NCBI GenBank assembly: GCA_934675625.1
Contig: CAKURH010000104.1
Coordinates: 1-12,139 of the forward strand
Length of the DNA stretch: 12,139 nucleotides
Source: an uncultured Kiritimatiellota bacterium
GTDB lineage: Bacteria > Verrucomicrobiota > Kiritimatiellia > RFP12 > UBA1067
Direction: 5' to 3'
The translations under genes and the position numbers were made by a program. Positions 1 through 8,800 of this stretch are shown in pieces; position 1 is the stretch's first letter; every line of letters starts with the position of its first letter. A model generated the notes under the pieces. That model was not told where the DNA came from. It searched no databases and saw nothing but the letters and a program-made list of their open reading frames with translations.

Positions 1-2355
1 GGGGTAAACATTGGCTCCCTCCTTGTCCGTAGCGCGACGCTGAACGTGGCGGACGCAAGTCTTGCGGTGGCGGACGAACTCCATTTCGGCAGCACGGTCA
101 ACCAGCAGACTGTCTTTCGCGGCACGAACGCGGCCATCAAGGCGAAAGAAGTCCACTTCAATTCCATGCAGGAGAATCCCTCTGGCGTGGTCGACTACTT
201 TCAGAAGGGCGGCTCGTTCGAGTCGACGCGGCTCGTCGAGTTCTACGGCTACTGCGCCTCGACGGCACGCTTCGAGAACGTCCGCACGACCTTCGGCGGC
301 TGGCGTCTCGCGGTCGGGCGTGGCAATGCGCCGTCGCTCCTGTCGTTCACGGACTGCGACGTCACGAATGGCACACCGGATGTCGTCATGGGCATTTGGG
401 GCGCGGCGACCGGTTGCCTTCGCTACGACAATTCGCGTGTCTGGAATAACGTCACGGGGCGTTGGTTCCTCGGCAACGGCAATGAGTCGGCTTCCGAGCC
501 GGCGACCGTCAGCTTCGTCAATGGCTCCGTTGTCGAATCGACGACAAGCTTTGCCATTGGGCATCCGCGTCAGCGCGACGCGAACGATGCGTACCACCGT
601 TCGTGGGGACGGCTCGTCGGCTGCGACTCGACGTGGCAGAACACGGGCGAGGGACGCATCCACTTGGGCACCACCTTCCTGGCCCTGGGCCTTGACGGGC
701 TCGGCTCCTGCGGCGAGCTGCTGCTGACGAACTGCACGTTCGCCTCGGAGACCGAAGTCTGGGCCGGAAACGGCGCGAACACGACGGGGCGCGTGGTGGT
801 CGCGGGCGGCTCGTTTTCCGCCCCGGCCGTCAAGCTTGGCTGCACGGCGAACGGCGTGGGGTCGCTGGAGCTTCTGGCGGGGGCGGACGGTGCGCAGCCG
901 ACACTGACCTGCGAGCCGCGTGTCGGCGCAGCAACCGGCGGGTTCGGCACGCTGATCCTTCACAACCAGACGCTGACGGAGATGCCGACGGGCTGGACGC
1001 GTGCCGACGGTTCGCATACGACGATTGAACTGGTCGACTCGACGCTGGATGCCCCAGCATTTTTCTCACCCAATGTCCTCTCCCACGCGGCGGATCAGGG
1101 CAGTCTCTCGTTGCGGATGCGCGGCGGCTCGTTCACGGCCGGCGGGAATGTCTTGGTCGGCAGCGGGCAGAACAACTGGACGCACACGACGACGCTGAGC
1201 GTTCCGGGCGAACTGGCGTTCACCGGCACCAAGGTCACGGTGTCAGGCGATAACTTTGTCGCCGGACGCTTTCCGAATGCGCCCGGATGGATTGTCGTCA
1301 CGGACGCGGAGGTCTCGCTGAAGATGCGTCTGGCTGTCGGCTACGAAGCTGGCGCAATTGGCTTCTACGAAAACAGCGGTTCGACGGTGACGGCGTACGA
1401 GATCCGACTGCCCATGGCCCCGGGCGCAACGGGCTCTTACGTGGACGGGAATGGCGCGGAGACGACGCTGACGGGCGACTTCCGGGGCGGACACGACGGC
1501 GGCGTCTACACGGCTTCGATCGGCGGCACGCTGACGGCGGCGCGCTTTTTCGTCGGCATGCAGAACAACACCTCGACGGGCACCGTGCGTTTTGTCGACG
1601 GGGCGGACGTCCGCCTGACGAAAGACAACAATCCGCTCTACCTCGGTTGGGGCGGCAAGGGCCATCGCTCGACGGTCTGCCTGGAGGGCGGTGTCGTCAC
1701 GGCCGAGAATATCGCGCCGATGGACGCGGCACTCGTGACGGCGGCGGACGACGGGCGGCTCTATCTGGACGGCGGCACGTTCCGGGCGAAGAAGGACAGC
1801 GCGGACTGGATCTCGACGGCCCTCACCGGCGTCTTCGTCGGCCAGGGCGGCGCGGTCTTTGACTCGAACGGCTTTGCCGTCACGGTCAAGGCGGCGCTGC
1901 GGCACGACGACCGCGCGGACGCGCCGACCGTCGACGGCGGCGTGGTCAAGTTGGGCGAAGGCACGGTGTCGCTCACGGGCGACCTCTCCTTCACGGGCGG
2001 GCTCGCCGTCAAGGCCGGCACGCTCGACCTCTCGGCGACGACTTACGCCTCGACGTTTTCCGTGTCCGGCAACGGCACGCTCAAGACGCCGACGGTGGGG
2101 CTGACCGTCACGGGCGACAGTGCGCTTGATCCGTCCGAGACGCTGACGGTCGACGGGTCGCTGACGTTCGCGGCGGGCTCGTCGATTACGGTTGACGCGA
2201 CGGGGCTGGAGAAGAACCGGTACTACACGCTGCTGACGGGCGCGGTCTCGGGCCGTCCGACCGTGAAGGTCGTCGGCGCGAAGGGCTGGCTCGTCACGGT
2301 TGGCTCGGACGGCGTCCGCCTCGGGCCGAAGGGTTGCCTGTTGCTGATTAGCTGA
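1..2355 (+). CDS. Secreted autotransporter-like beta-strand repeat protein, 3' part only
   Basis: The frame is open from base 1 (GVNIGSLLVRSATLNV...), so the gene starts outside the window; the GTG at 46 is just an internal valine codon. What is visible is about 784 residues of Gly/Thr/Val-rich, short beta-strand sequence with a recurring pattern of hydrophobic-x-G-x-G-x-N followed by a strand and a GG turn, for example LAVGRGN (~nt 310), WAGNGANTTG (~nt 760), LVGSGQNN (~nt 1153), FFVGMQNNTSTG (~nt 1549) and LYLGWGGKG (~nt 1638). Near the end, about nt 1930-2040, VVKLGEGTVSLTG...LAVKAGTLDLSA fits the passenger-associated transport repeat (PATR, PF12951). No outer-membrane barrel, LPXTG or transmembrane segment follows; the protein simply ends GPKGCLLLIS. 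Family knowledge suggests a surface-exposed solenoid or adhesin; glycan binding is only inferred from the glycosidases downstream. Its stop lies 12 nt before the next start, so it probably heads the same transcript. Confidence 0.8.
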   Translation, partial: GVNIGSLLVRSATLNVADASLAVADELHFGSTVNQQTVFRGTNAAIKAKEVHFNSMQENPSGVVDYFQKGGSFESTRLVEFYGYCASTARFENVRTTFGGWRLAVGRGNAPSLLSFTDCDVTNGTPDVVMGIWGAATGCLRYDNSRVWNNVTGRWFLGNGNESASEPATVSFVNGSVVESTTSFAIGHPRQRDANDAYHRSWGRLVGCDSTWQNTGEGRIHLGTTFLALGLDGLGSCGELLLTNCTFASETEVWAGNGANTTGRVVVAGGSFSAPAVKLGCTANGVGSLELLAGADGAQPTLTCEPRVGAATGGFGTLILHNQTLTEMPTGWTRADGSHTTIELVDSTLDAPAFFSPNVLSHAADQGSLSLRMRGGSFTAGGNVLVGSGQNNWTHTTTLSVPGELAFTGTKVTVSGDNFVAGRFPNAPGWIVVTDAEVSLKMRLAVGYEAGAIGFYENSGSTVTAYEIRLPMAPGATGSYVDGNGAETTLTGDFRGGHDGGVYTASIGGTLTAARFFVGMQNNTSTGTVRFVDGADVRLTKDNNPLYLGWGGKGHRSTVCLEGGVVTAENIAPMDAALVTAADDGRLYLDGGTFRAKKDSADWISTALTGVFVGQGGAVFDSNGFAVTVKAALRHDDRADAPTVDGGVVKLGEGTVSLTGDLSFTGGLAVKAGTLDLSATTYASTFSVSGNGTLKTPTVGLTVTGDSALDPSETLTVDGSLTFAAGSSITVDATGLEKNRYYTLLTGAVSGRPTVKVVGAKGWLVTVGSDGVRLGPKGCLLLIS

Positions 2356-2367
2356 AAGGGCTTGGAC

Positions 2368-4464
2368 ATGAGACAGGAACTGACAGCGTTTGTGATGGGA
2401 TTCGGCCTGTGCGCCGGTGCGGCGGCGGATGTGCCGTCGCACGGCGCGGGCTACGAAGAGTCGGCGTTTCCGGCGGCGACGCGTGCGGCGGAGGCGGCGC
2501 GCCTTCAAGCACGTTGCGCACGTGTCCGCGCGCGGGCGAACTGGCTGGACGGTCGTCTTGACACGGCGTTTGGCGCACTCTCGGCGGATACGACGGAGCG
2601 TGTGCGCGTCGAGAAGCGACGGCTTCTGCGAAATCGCGCGCTGGCGTGGGCCGAACGGTGGCTTGGACGTGGCGACGCGACGGGGCTTGGCTTTGCCGAG
2701 CAGTCCCTTGCGGATGCGGCGGCGATCAACGGGATGCTGGAGGAGGAACTCGCCGAATGGGCGGTCGCGCCGCGCACGGAGAACCGGCCGGTCGTCCTGA
2801 ACGTGCGCGATTACGGCGCGAAGGGCGACGGCGTCGCGGACGATGCGCCCGCGTTCGTGCGGGCCTGCGCGGCCGTGCGGGCTCTCGGCGGACGTCCGAG
2901 CGTCCTGCGTGTGCCGGCGGGAACCTACCGTCTTGCGAGCGTCCAGAAGCCGCAGCGGCCGACAGTCAGCACGCCGCAGGGACTGACCGACAGCAACCCG
3001 TGGGCTCTCTGGGCCTACGGCCTCTTCGAGGACCTGGAGAACTGCGCGGTCACGGGCGACGGGCCGACGAACACGTTCCTCCGGGCGGGCTTCTTCGGGC
3101 GGCAGGTTGCGCTTGTCGCCTGTCGTAACACGCGCTTTCAGGGCTTTGAGCTGTCGATGGAGCGCGTCCCGTTCCTCGAAGGCGAGATCGAGAGCTGGGA
3201 CGCCGAGTCGCGGACGTGCGTCGTCAGGCTCGACGAAGGGACCCTGCGGCCGGATGACCCAAGCTGGACGCTGACCGAATACGAGCGCCCCTTCGGGGGC
3301 GAGGCCATTGGCGTCGAATACGGCAAGGACGGTCTGCAGATGCGTGCGGCGGCCCTCCTGCCGTGGGATCGCAAGACGTACGAGGACTTGGGCGACGGGC
3401 GGTGGCGCATTCCGTTTCAGGATCGTCCGAGCTTCGCGCCCTACATGCGCAACGTGAAGCCGGGCGGCAAGCTTGTGCTGCCGAACCGCACGAACGCCTA
3501 CGGGGCGCTGCTCATGAGCTACTGCACGGGCTGCACGGTCGAGGACGTCTGGGTGCGGACGAGCCGTTCGTCCGCCTTCTGTTCAATCCGCTCTGTCCGC
3601 GGCTCCTTCGTCCGTTGCCGCGACTTTCCCCTGCCGGGGCGTTCGCTGTCGAGCAACGCCGATGCCTGCTTCGTCGATCCGGGCGCGTTCGTCTGGCAGT
3701 GCCGTTTCGAGAACATGTGCGACGACGGCCTCAACGTGAAGTCGTACGGGAGCTGGACGGATCCCGGCGACCGTCCGAACGAGGTCGTCCACTCGATTCC
3801 CCTCACGGTCGGCGGCGGCGACATTCTGTCGTTCTTCGACCCGCGCACGGCGCGCTATCTCGGAAACCGGACGCCTGTCTGCGGCGATGTCCTTGACCAG
3901 TCGGGGAGCAACGGCTGGCGGCGCGTGTCGCGCTTTACGCAGCCGCTGGACGGACTGCGCCTCGGCGAGAGCATCGTCCACGGCTCGCGCCTCATCGGCG
4001 TGGGCACGTACATTGGCTCGTGCGTCTTCCGCAACGGACGTCTCACGGGGTGCGTCATTCAGACGCCGTGCACGCTGGTCGAGGATGTCACGTTCGAGAA
4101 CATTCAGGATTCGGGCGTCCGCATTGGGGCTTTGGGCGACTACTTGGAAGGGCCGCCGCCCTACAACGTGCAGGTGCGCAACTGCCGGATTGACGGCTGC
4201 AAGACGGGGCTCTCCGCGTGGCTGCGCATGCGTGACCGTGCGAAGCAGACGTGGTTCGACTTGCCCGGCGCGCCGATTCGCGGACTGGAGTTCGTCGGCA
4301 ATGCCGTCGCGCACGCGGGGCGCGCGGCCTACGACTTCAGCAACGTCGGCGACGTCCGCTTCATGGACAACACGGTCGACGGCCGGGCGGCGGGCGAAGC
4401 GGACGTGAAGGCGGCGCGGGTCGAGAACCTGAGGATTGGGTCGGAGAGGAGAAACGGGCGATGA
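2368..4464 (+). CDS. Secreted right-handed beta-helix glycosidase, GH110-like with Pectate_lyase_3 entry motif
   Basis: The 698-residue product probably starts at ATG 2368, with a weak AAAGGG ribosome site 7 nt upstream; an in-frame TTG at 2362 is less likely. Residues 1-20 look like a signal peptide with cleavage at AAA|D21. Residues ~30-135 are rich in Ala, Arg and Glu and probably alpha-helical, an extension of unknown role. The beta-helix begins at residues 145-159 (NVRDYGAKGDG..DD), the Pectate_lyase_3 (PF12708) signature. An insert with FLEGEIESWD...VVRLDEG (~270-290) and the later NADACF...CRFENMCDDGLNV (D432, D452, D453) resemble the active-site region of GH110 alpha-1,3-galactosidases, also seen in the fourth gene here. 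Action outside the cytoplasm on an alpha-galactoside is an inference. Spacing between the first Asp and the Asp pair is 20/21, three shorter than in the fourth gene, so the specificity may differ. It overlaps the next gene by 4 nt. Sure of a beta-helix enzyme, moderately sure of GH110 kinship. Confidence 0.85.
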   Translation: MRQELTAFVMGFGLCAGAAADVPSHGAGYEESAFPAATRAAEAARLQARCARVRARANWLDGRLDTAFGALSADTTERVRVEKRRLLRNRALAWAERWLGRGDATGLGFAEQSLADAAAINGMLEEELAEWAVAPRTENRPVVLNVRDYGAKGDGVADDAPAFVRACAAVRALGGRPSVLRVPAGTYRLASVQKPQRPTVSTPQGLTDSNPWALWAYGLFEDLENCAVTGDGPTNTFLRAGFFGRQVALVACRNTRFQGFELSMERVPFLEGEIESWDAESRTCVVRLDEGTLRPDDPSWTLTEYERPFGGEAIGVEYGKDGLQMRAAALLPWDRKTYEDLGDGRWRIPFQDRPSFAPYMRNVKPGGKLVLPNRTNAYGALLMSYCTGCTVEDVWVRTSRSSAFCSIRSVRGSFVRCRDFPLPGRSLSSNADACFVDPGAFVWQCRFENMCDDGLNVKSYGSWTDPGDRPNEVVHSIPLTVGGGDILSFFDPRTARYLGNRTPVCGDVLDQSGSNGWRRVSRFTQPLDGLRLGESIVHGSRLIGVGTYIGSCVFRNGRLTGCVIQTPCTLVEDVTFENIQDSGVRIGALGDYLEGPPPYNVQVRNCRIDGCKTGLSAWLRMRDRAKQTWFDLPGAPIRGLEFVGNAVAHAGRAAYDFSNVGDVRFMDNTVDGRAAGEADVKAARVENLRIGSERRNGR
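4443..4451 (+). promoter_or_regulatory. Ribosome binding site of the phosphoesterase gene
   Basis: GGAGAGGAG contains an AGGAG core 9 nt before ATG 4461. The site decides the start, because the reading frame stays open some 200 nt further upstream inside the previous gene. It lies within the last codons of that gene, as expected for translational coupling through the ATGA overlap. Confidence 0.8.
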
Positions 4465-5825
4465 CAGGGCTTTCACGGAGAGAATTCATCGGCGGCGCGG
4501 CTTCGCTTGGCGCGCTGGCCGGTTGCCGCGCATTCCGTGCGCCGAACGGGCTGCTTTCGGGCGCAGGGGCAAACCTGACGCTCGGCGTCATCAGCGACAT
4601 CCACGTCGATGCGGCCAAGGGCGACTTCCGCAAGTTCGGCGACACGACGACGTTCGAGAAGGCGCTGCACTGGTTTGACGCGCAGGGCGTCGACGGCGTC
4701 GTCCTCGCGGGCGACATAGCGGACAACGGCATGGTCAATCAGCTCGAATGCGTCGGGGAGGCGTGGTTTCGCGTCTTCCCGGATGGCCGCTCGGCGCGTG
4801 ACGGACGGCCCGTCGAACAGCTGTTCGTCTACGGCAACCATGATCTCGAGGGACAGAACTACGACAAGTTCGACGTCCGCTTCTTCCACAAGCCCTCGTT
4901 CGAGGCCGCGCAGATCCGCCATGACCCGGCGAAGGCCTGGCGAACGGCTTTCCGCGAGGACTATGCGCCGATCTGGTTCAAGGAGGTGAAGGGCTATCCG
5001 TTCGTCGGTGCGCACTGGAGCCTCGGCAAAAACGCGTGGGACGGCATTCCGGAAGTGGAGGACTGGTTCAGGGCGAACGGGGGGCGGCTGGATCGCGGCA
5101 AGCCGTTCTTCTACGTCCAGCATTGCCACCCGAAAGACACGGTCTACGGTTCGGACGCCTGGTGCCCCGACAAGGGTTACGCCACGCGGGCGCTCTCGGC
5201 GTTCCCGAACGCCGTCGCGTTCTCCGGCCATTCGCACACGTCGCTGACGGACGAGCGTTCCGTCTGGCAGGGCGCGTTCACGTCGATCGGCACGTCCTCG
5301 CTCCGCTACGGAGACGGCGTCGACATGTTCGGGCAGCGGCAGGGAATGCTTGTGCGGGTCTACGACGACCGTCTGGTGATCGCCCGCCGTGATTTCGTGC
5401 ATGACGTTCCGCTGGAGTCCGACTGGGTGGTGCCGCTGCCCGCCGCCGTCGGCGGGCCGTTTGACTTCGACGTCCGGCGGGCGAAAGGCGAAGCGCCCGA
5501 ATTCCCGGCGGGCGCGCGCGTGACGCGCCGCCGCGAGAAGGACGGCTGGCTCCTGACGATTCCGGCGGCAACGGCGGGTCGGGTTCGCCCGTTCCGCTAC
5601 GAGGTCGCGGCGGGGGTGAAGGACAAGGACGACAAGTCGGTCGTCTTCCGCATCTACGACGCGAAGTATAACATGCCACCGTCGATGGTCGGCGCGCCGC
5701 GCCAGTATCTCGTCAAGGACGAGGCCTTGCCGAAAGGCGCCGACGGCAAGGCGATCGAGCCGGAGACGTTCACCGTGACGCCGCTCGGCTGCTTCGGCAA
5801 CCGAGGCGCGCCGTTGACGGCCTAG
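4461..5825 (+). CDS. Tat-exported calcineurin-like metallophosphoesterase, probable lipoprotein
   Basis: The 454-residue protein begins MTGLSRREFIGGAA, a twin-arginine motif (S5-R6-R7-E8-F9) followed by a hydrophobic stretch and a lipobox-like LAGC with Cys22. It is therefore probably folded in the cytoplasm, exported by Tat and lipid-anchored. The catalytic metallophosphoesterase (PF00149) motifs all appear in order: D46-I-H48, G84-D85, G125-N126-H127-D128, H221-C-H223 and G256-H257-S-H259. These residues bind two metal ions and hydrolyse phosphomono- or phosphodiesters in this superfamily. Residues ~330-454 form a beta-rich C-terminal region that I cannot assign. The gene overlaps its predecessor by ATGA and is followed 33 nt later by the large glycosidase gene. 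The context suggests it removes a phosphate group from a glycan or handles a released phosphorylated product, but substrate is not determined by sequence. Nucleotide phosphodiesterase activity is an alternative. Confidence 0.92.
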   Translation: MTGLSRREFIGGAASLGALAGCRAFRAPNGLLSGAGANLTLGVISDIHVDAAKGDFRKFGDTTTFEKALHWFDAQGVDGVVLAGDIADNGMVNQLECVGEAWFRVFPDGRSARDGRPVEQLFVYGNHDLEGQNYDKFDVRFFHKPSFEAAQIRHDPAKAWRTAFREDYAPIWFKEVKGYPFVGAHWSLGKNAWDGIPEVEDWFRANGGRLDRGKPFFYVQHCHPKDTVYGSDAWCPDKGYATRALSAFPNAVAFSGHSHTSLTDERSVWQGAFTSIGTSSLRYGDGVDMFGQRQGMLVRVYDDRLVIARRDFVHDVPLESDWVVPLPAAVGGPFDFDVRRAKGEAPEFPAGARVTRRREKDGWLLTIPAATAGRVRPFRYEVAAGVKDKDDKSVVFRIYDAKYNMPPSMVGAPRQYLVKDEALPKGADGKAIEPETFTVTPLGCFGNRGAPLTA

Positions 5826-5858
5826 ACGTCAATTGAAGGACAGGAAAGACAAAAAGAC

Positions 5859-8800
5859 ATGAGAAAGATTTTCACCTGTTGTCTGTTCAGTTGTGCGCTG
5901 TCGGCATTCGCCGCGCCGCGTCCCGTCGTGCGCGTGGTGCCGGGCGCGGACGTGCAGCGGGCGCTCGACGCGGCGCCGGACGGCGCGGAGATCCGTTTTG
6001 CGGCGGGCGACTACCCGGTCGATTCGGAACTCGTCGTCACCAACCGACGCGACTTGCTCGTGCGCGGCGAGACGGGGGCGCGGTTTGTGATTCGCTTCGA
6101 GCCCGTCGAGGCGAAGACGCGCACGGCGCAGGGGTTCGTCTGCCGCGACCTGAAGGGCATCACGTTCGAGAACCTCGTGTTCACGACCGACCGTCCCGTC
6201 AACTGCAACGGGACGGTCGTCGCGATCGACGCCGCGCATGACACCTACGACGTCGGGATTGACGAGGGCTTTCCGATTGACACGCGGCAGGTGTTCGCGG
6301 CGGCCAACAGCGTCGGTGCGGACAGTGCGCCGAGCGCGGCTCTCGAATGTCAGGGCGAGACGCCCTACGAGATTGTCGGGCCCCGGACAATCCGCGCGCA
6401 GGGCCCGCGCCGCACGTGGGCGCCGAACTGGCGGTACGACTACGCGAACCTGAAGCTGGGCCAGCGCATCGTCTACCGCTTCCTGAAGTCGGGGCGGCAC
6501 GTCTTCCTCCTCTCCGACTGCGCGGACATGGTCTTTCGCGACATCACGGTCGAGCGGAGCGCGAGCTTCGTCGTGCGCATCCGCACGCGCAGCCGGAACG
6601 CGACGTTCGAGCGGTTCGTCGTCCGTGCGCCGGCGGGTGCGCGGGAGATTCTCGCGGGCAACGCTGATGGCATTCACGTCGAGGGGCTTTCGGGCGAACT
6701 AGTCCTGAAGGACTGCCACTTTCGCGGGCTCGGCGACGATGCGCTGAACGTCCACGCGCTTGCGGGCTTCGTCAAGGCGTACGATCCGGCGACGGGTGCG
6801 CTCGACATCCGGCGCCGCTCCCGCCGCACGGGCGAGGGGCTGCACGCCGACAGCTGGGCGCGGACGGGCGACGAGATTGTGGTCTATGACCCGAAGACGT
6901 TCCTGGAGAAGGGCCGCTTCGTCCTCGACGGACACCGCAAGGGACGCGGGCGCGTGACGAACCTGACGGGCACGCTTGCGGTCGACGACGTTCTCGCGAA
7001 CCGCGCGTTCTATCCGAAGGTCACGGTGTCGGGCTGCACGTTCGAGAACTCGCGCGCACGCGGCATCCTGCTCCAGTCGCAGGACATGCTGATCGAGAAC
7101 AGCCGCTTCGCCGGGCATCTTCTCGCGGGGCTCCTGATCGCGCCGGACATCCGGACGTGGAACGAGGTCGGCCCGGCGAAGAACGTCGAGATCCGAAACA
7201 ACGAATTTACGAGGTGCGGCACGCTGCCGACGACGGCCAACCTCGGCGCGCTCGTCATCAAGGCGAGCCACGACGTCGGGTCGGCGGAGTATCCGGCAGG
7301 CGTCCACGAGAACATCTCGATCCACGGCAACGACTTCCACGACAACGGGACGCGCGGCATCTACGTGTCGGCGGTGAAGGGGCTCGACATCCGGGACAAC
7401 CGCTTCGCGCGCAATGCGTCCGCGCCGGACGGCGTGGCGGACTGTCCCGACGTGCGGACGGTGAACTGCGAGACGGTCGCGGCGGCGCTGGCCGCACGGG
7501 CTGCGGACGAGTCGTTCGCGCCGGCGCTGTTCTGGTGGTGGAACGCGAAGCTGGACGCGAAGGCGCTCTGTGCGCAGGTCGACGACTTCTACGATCACGG
7601 TTTCCGCACGCTCTGCATACACCCGTTTCCGAAGGGGTTCCGTCCGACGAAGTTCCCGTGCGACATGGAACCGGACTACCTCACGGACGGCTACCTCGAC
7701 ATCTACGCGGCGGTGACCGATCACGCGGCGGAGAAGGGCATGGTCTGCTGGCTCTACGACGAGGGCGGCTGGCCGTCAGGCGGCGCGTGCGGGCAGGTCG
7801 TGGTGAGCGACCCCGTGCGGTTCGCGATCCGCCGCATGGAGCGCGGCAAGGATGGCGGGGCCACGCTCATCGTCGAAAAGTACGACCCGTGCGAGAAGGC
7901 GCCCTATCCCTCCGTCATCGAGCCGGGTGCGACGGACAGGTTCCTGGAGCTGACGCATGAACGGCTGAAGAGTCGCGTCGGCCGCCACTTCGGGAAGGCT
8001 GTTCCGTGGGTCTTCACGGACGAGCCGTCCGCGCCGCATGGCTATGACCGGCTTGGTTGGTCGACGGATTTCGCGCGGGAGTTCCGCGCGCGCAAGGGCT
8101 ACGACGTCACGCCGTTCCTGACGGAAATGTTGCGTAAGGGTCATGCCCGCGCGGAGGTGCGTCGCGCCCGTGTCGACTACTATGACGTGATGGCCGACCT
8201 CTTCGTCGAGCGCTACCTCCTCCCGTGCCGTGACTGGTGCCGCGCGAACGGCCTCTTCTTCGGCGGACACCTCGACGGCGACGACGACATCCGCAACGCC
8301 CTCACGCACGGACACGGCAGCCTCCTGCGCAGCCTGCGGGCGATGGATCTCCCCGGCGTAGACTGTATCTGGCGGCAGATTCACCCGAACTCGTCCTACA
8401 CGGCGTTCCCGCGCCTCGCGTCGTCTGCCGCGCACCAGACGGGTGCGCGCCGCGTTCTCTCCGAGACGTTCGCGATCTACGGCGAGACGCTGTCGCCCGT
8501 GCTCATGAAGCGGACGGTCGACTTCCAGCTGGTGCGCGGCGTCAACCAGTTCGTTTTCGCTTTCGCTTGCCAGTCGACGGCGGGGCGGTTCATGTCGCTC
8601 GGCGACCCCCACTTCGGGCCGTGCGACCCCAAGTGGCCGTTCATGCCGGCCTTCAACGCCTACGTGCGCGACACGTGCGCACGCCTCGCGGCGGGGACGA
8701 ACCCCGTGCGCGTCGCCGTCTACTGGGATGTGCGCTCCGTTTGGGCGGAGGGGTTTGGCGGAGGCGGAGCGGTTGCCGCCGCCCAGTCCGCCGTTGCGCG

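Noticed and set aside
46..48. GTG as the start of the first gene
   Set aside because: The frame is open to base 1 with the same repeat-like composition, and there is no ribosome site; the gene is cut by the window edge.
2362..2364. TTG as the start of the second gene
   Set aside because: ATG 2368 gives better spacing to AAAGGG and a cleaner signal peptide.
1243..2508. Long minus-strand open frame opposite the repeat protein (arginine-rich, over 400 codons)
   Set aside because: It mirrors the GC-rich codon pattern of the real gene, has an extreme Arg content, no domain, and runs past the gene boundary. The same applies to the long minus-strand frames at 3583-4476, 4473-5402, 5829-6677, 6699-7724 and 7776-8612 and the plus-strand one at 8237-9145.
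4251..4460. Extension of the phosphoesterase upstream into the second gene
   Set aside because: The extra 70 residues are Arg/Gly-rich shadow sequence, while ATG 4461 gives a Tat signal and a good AGGAG.
7440..7560. A missed stop or frameshift splitting the large glycosidase into two genes
   Set aside because: The frame reads through without a stop, and no ribosome site or signal peptide is seen near the junction.
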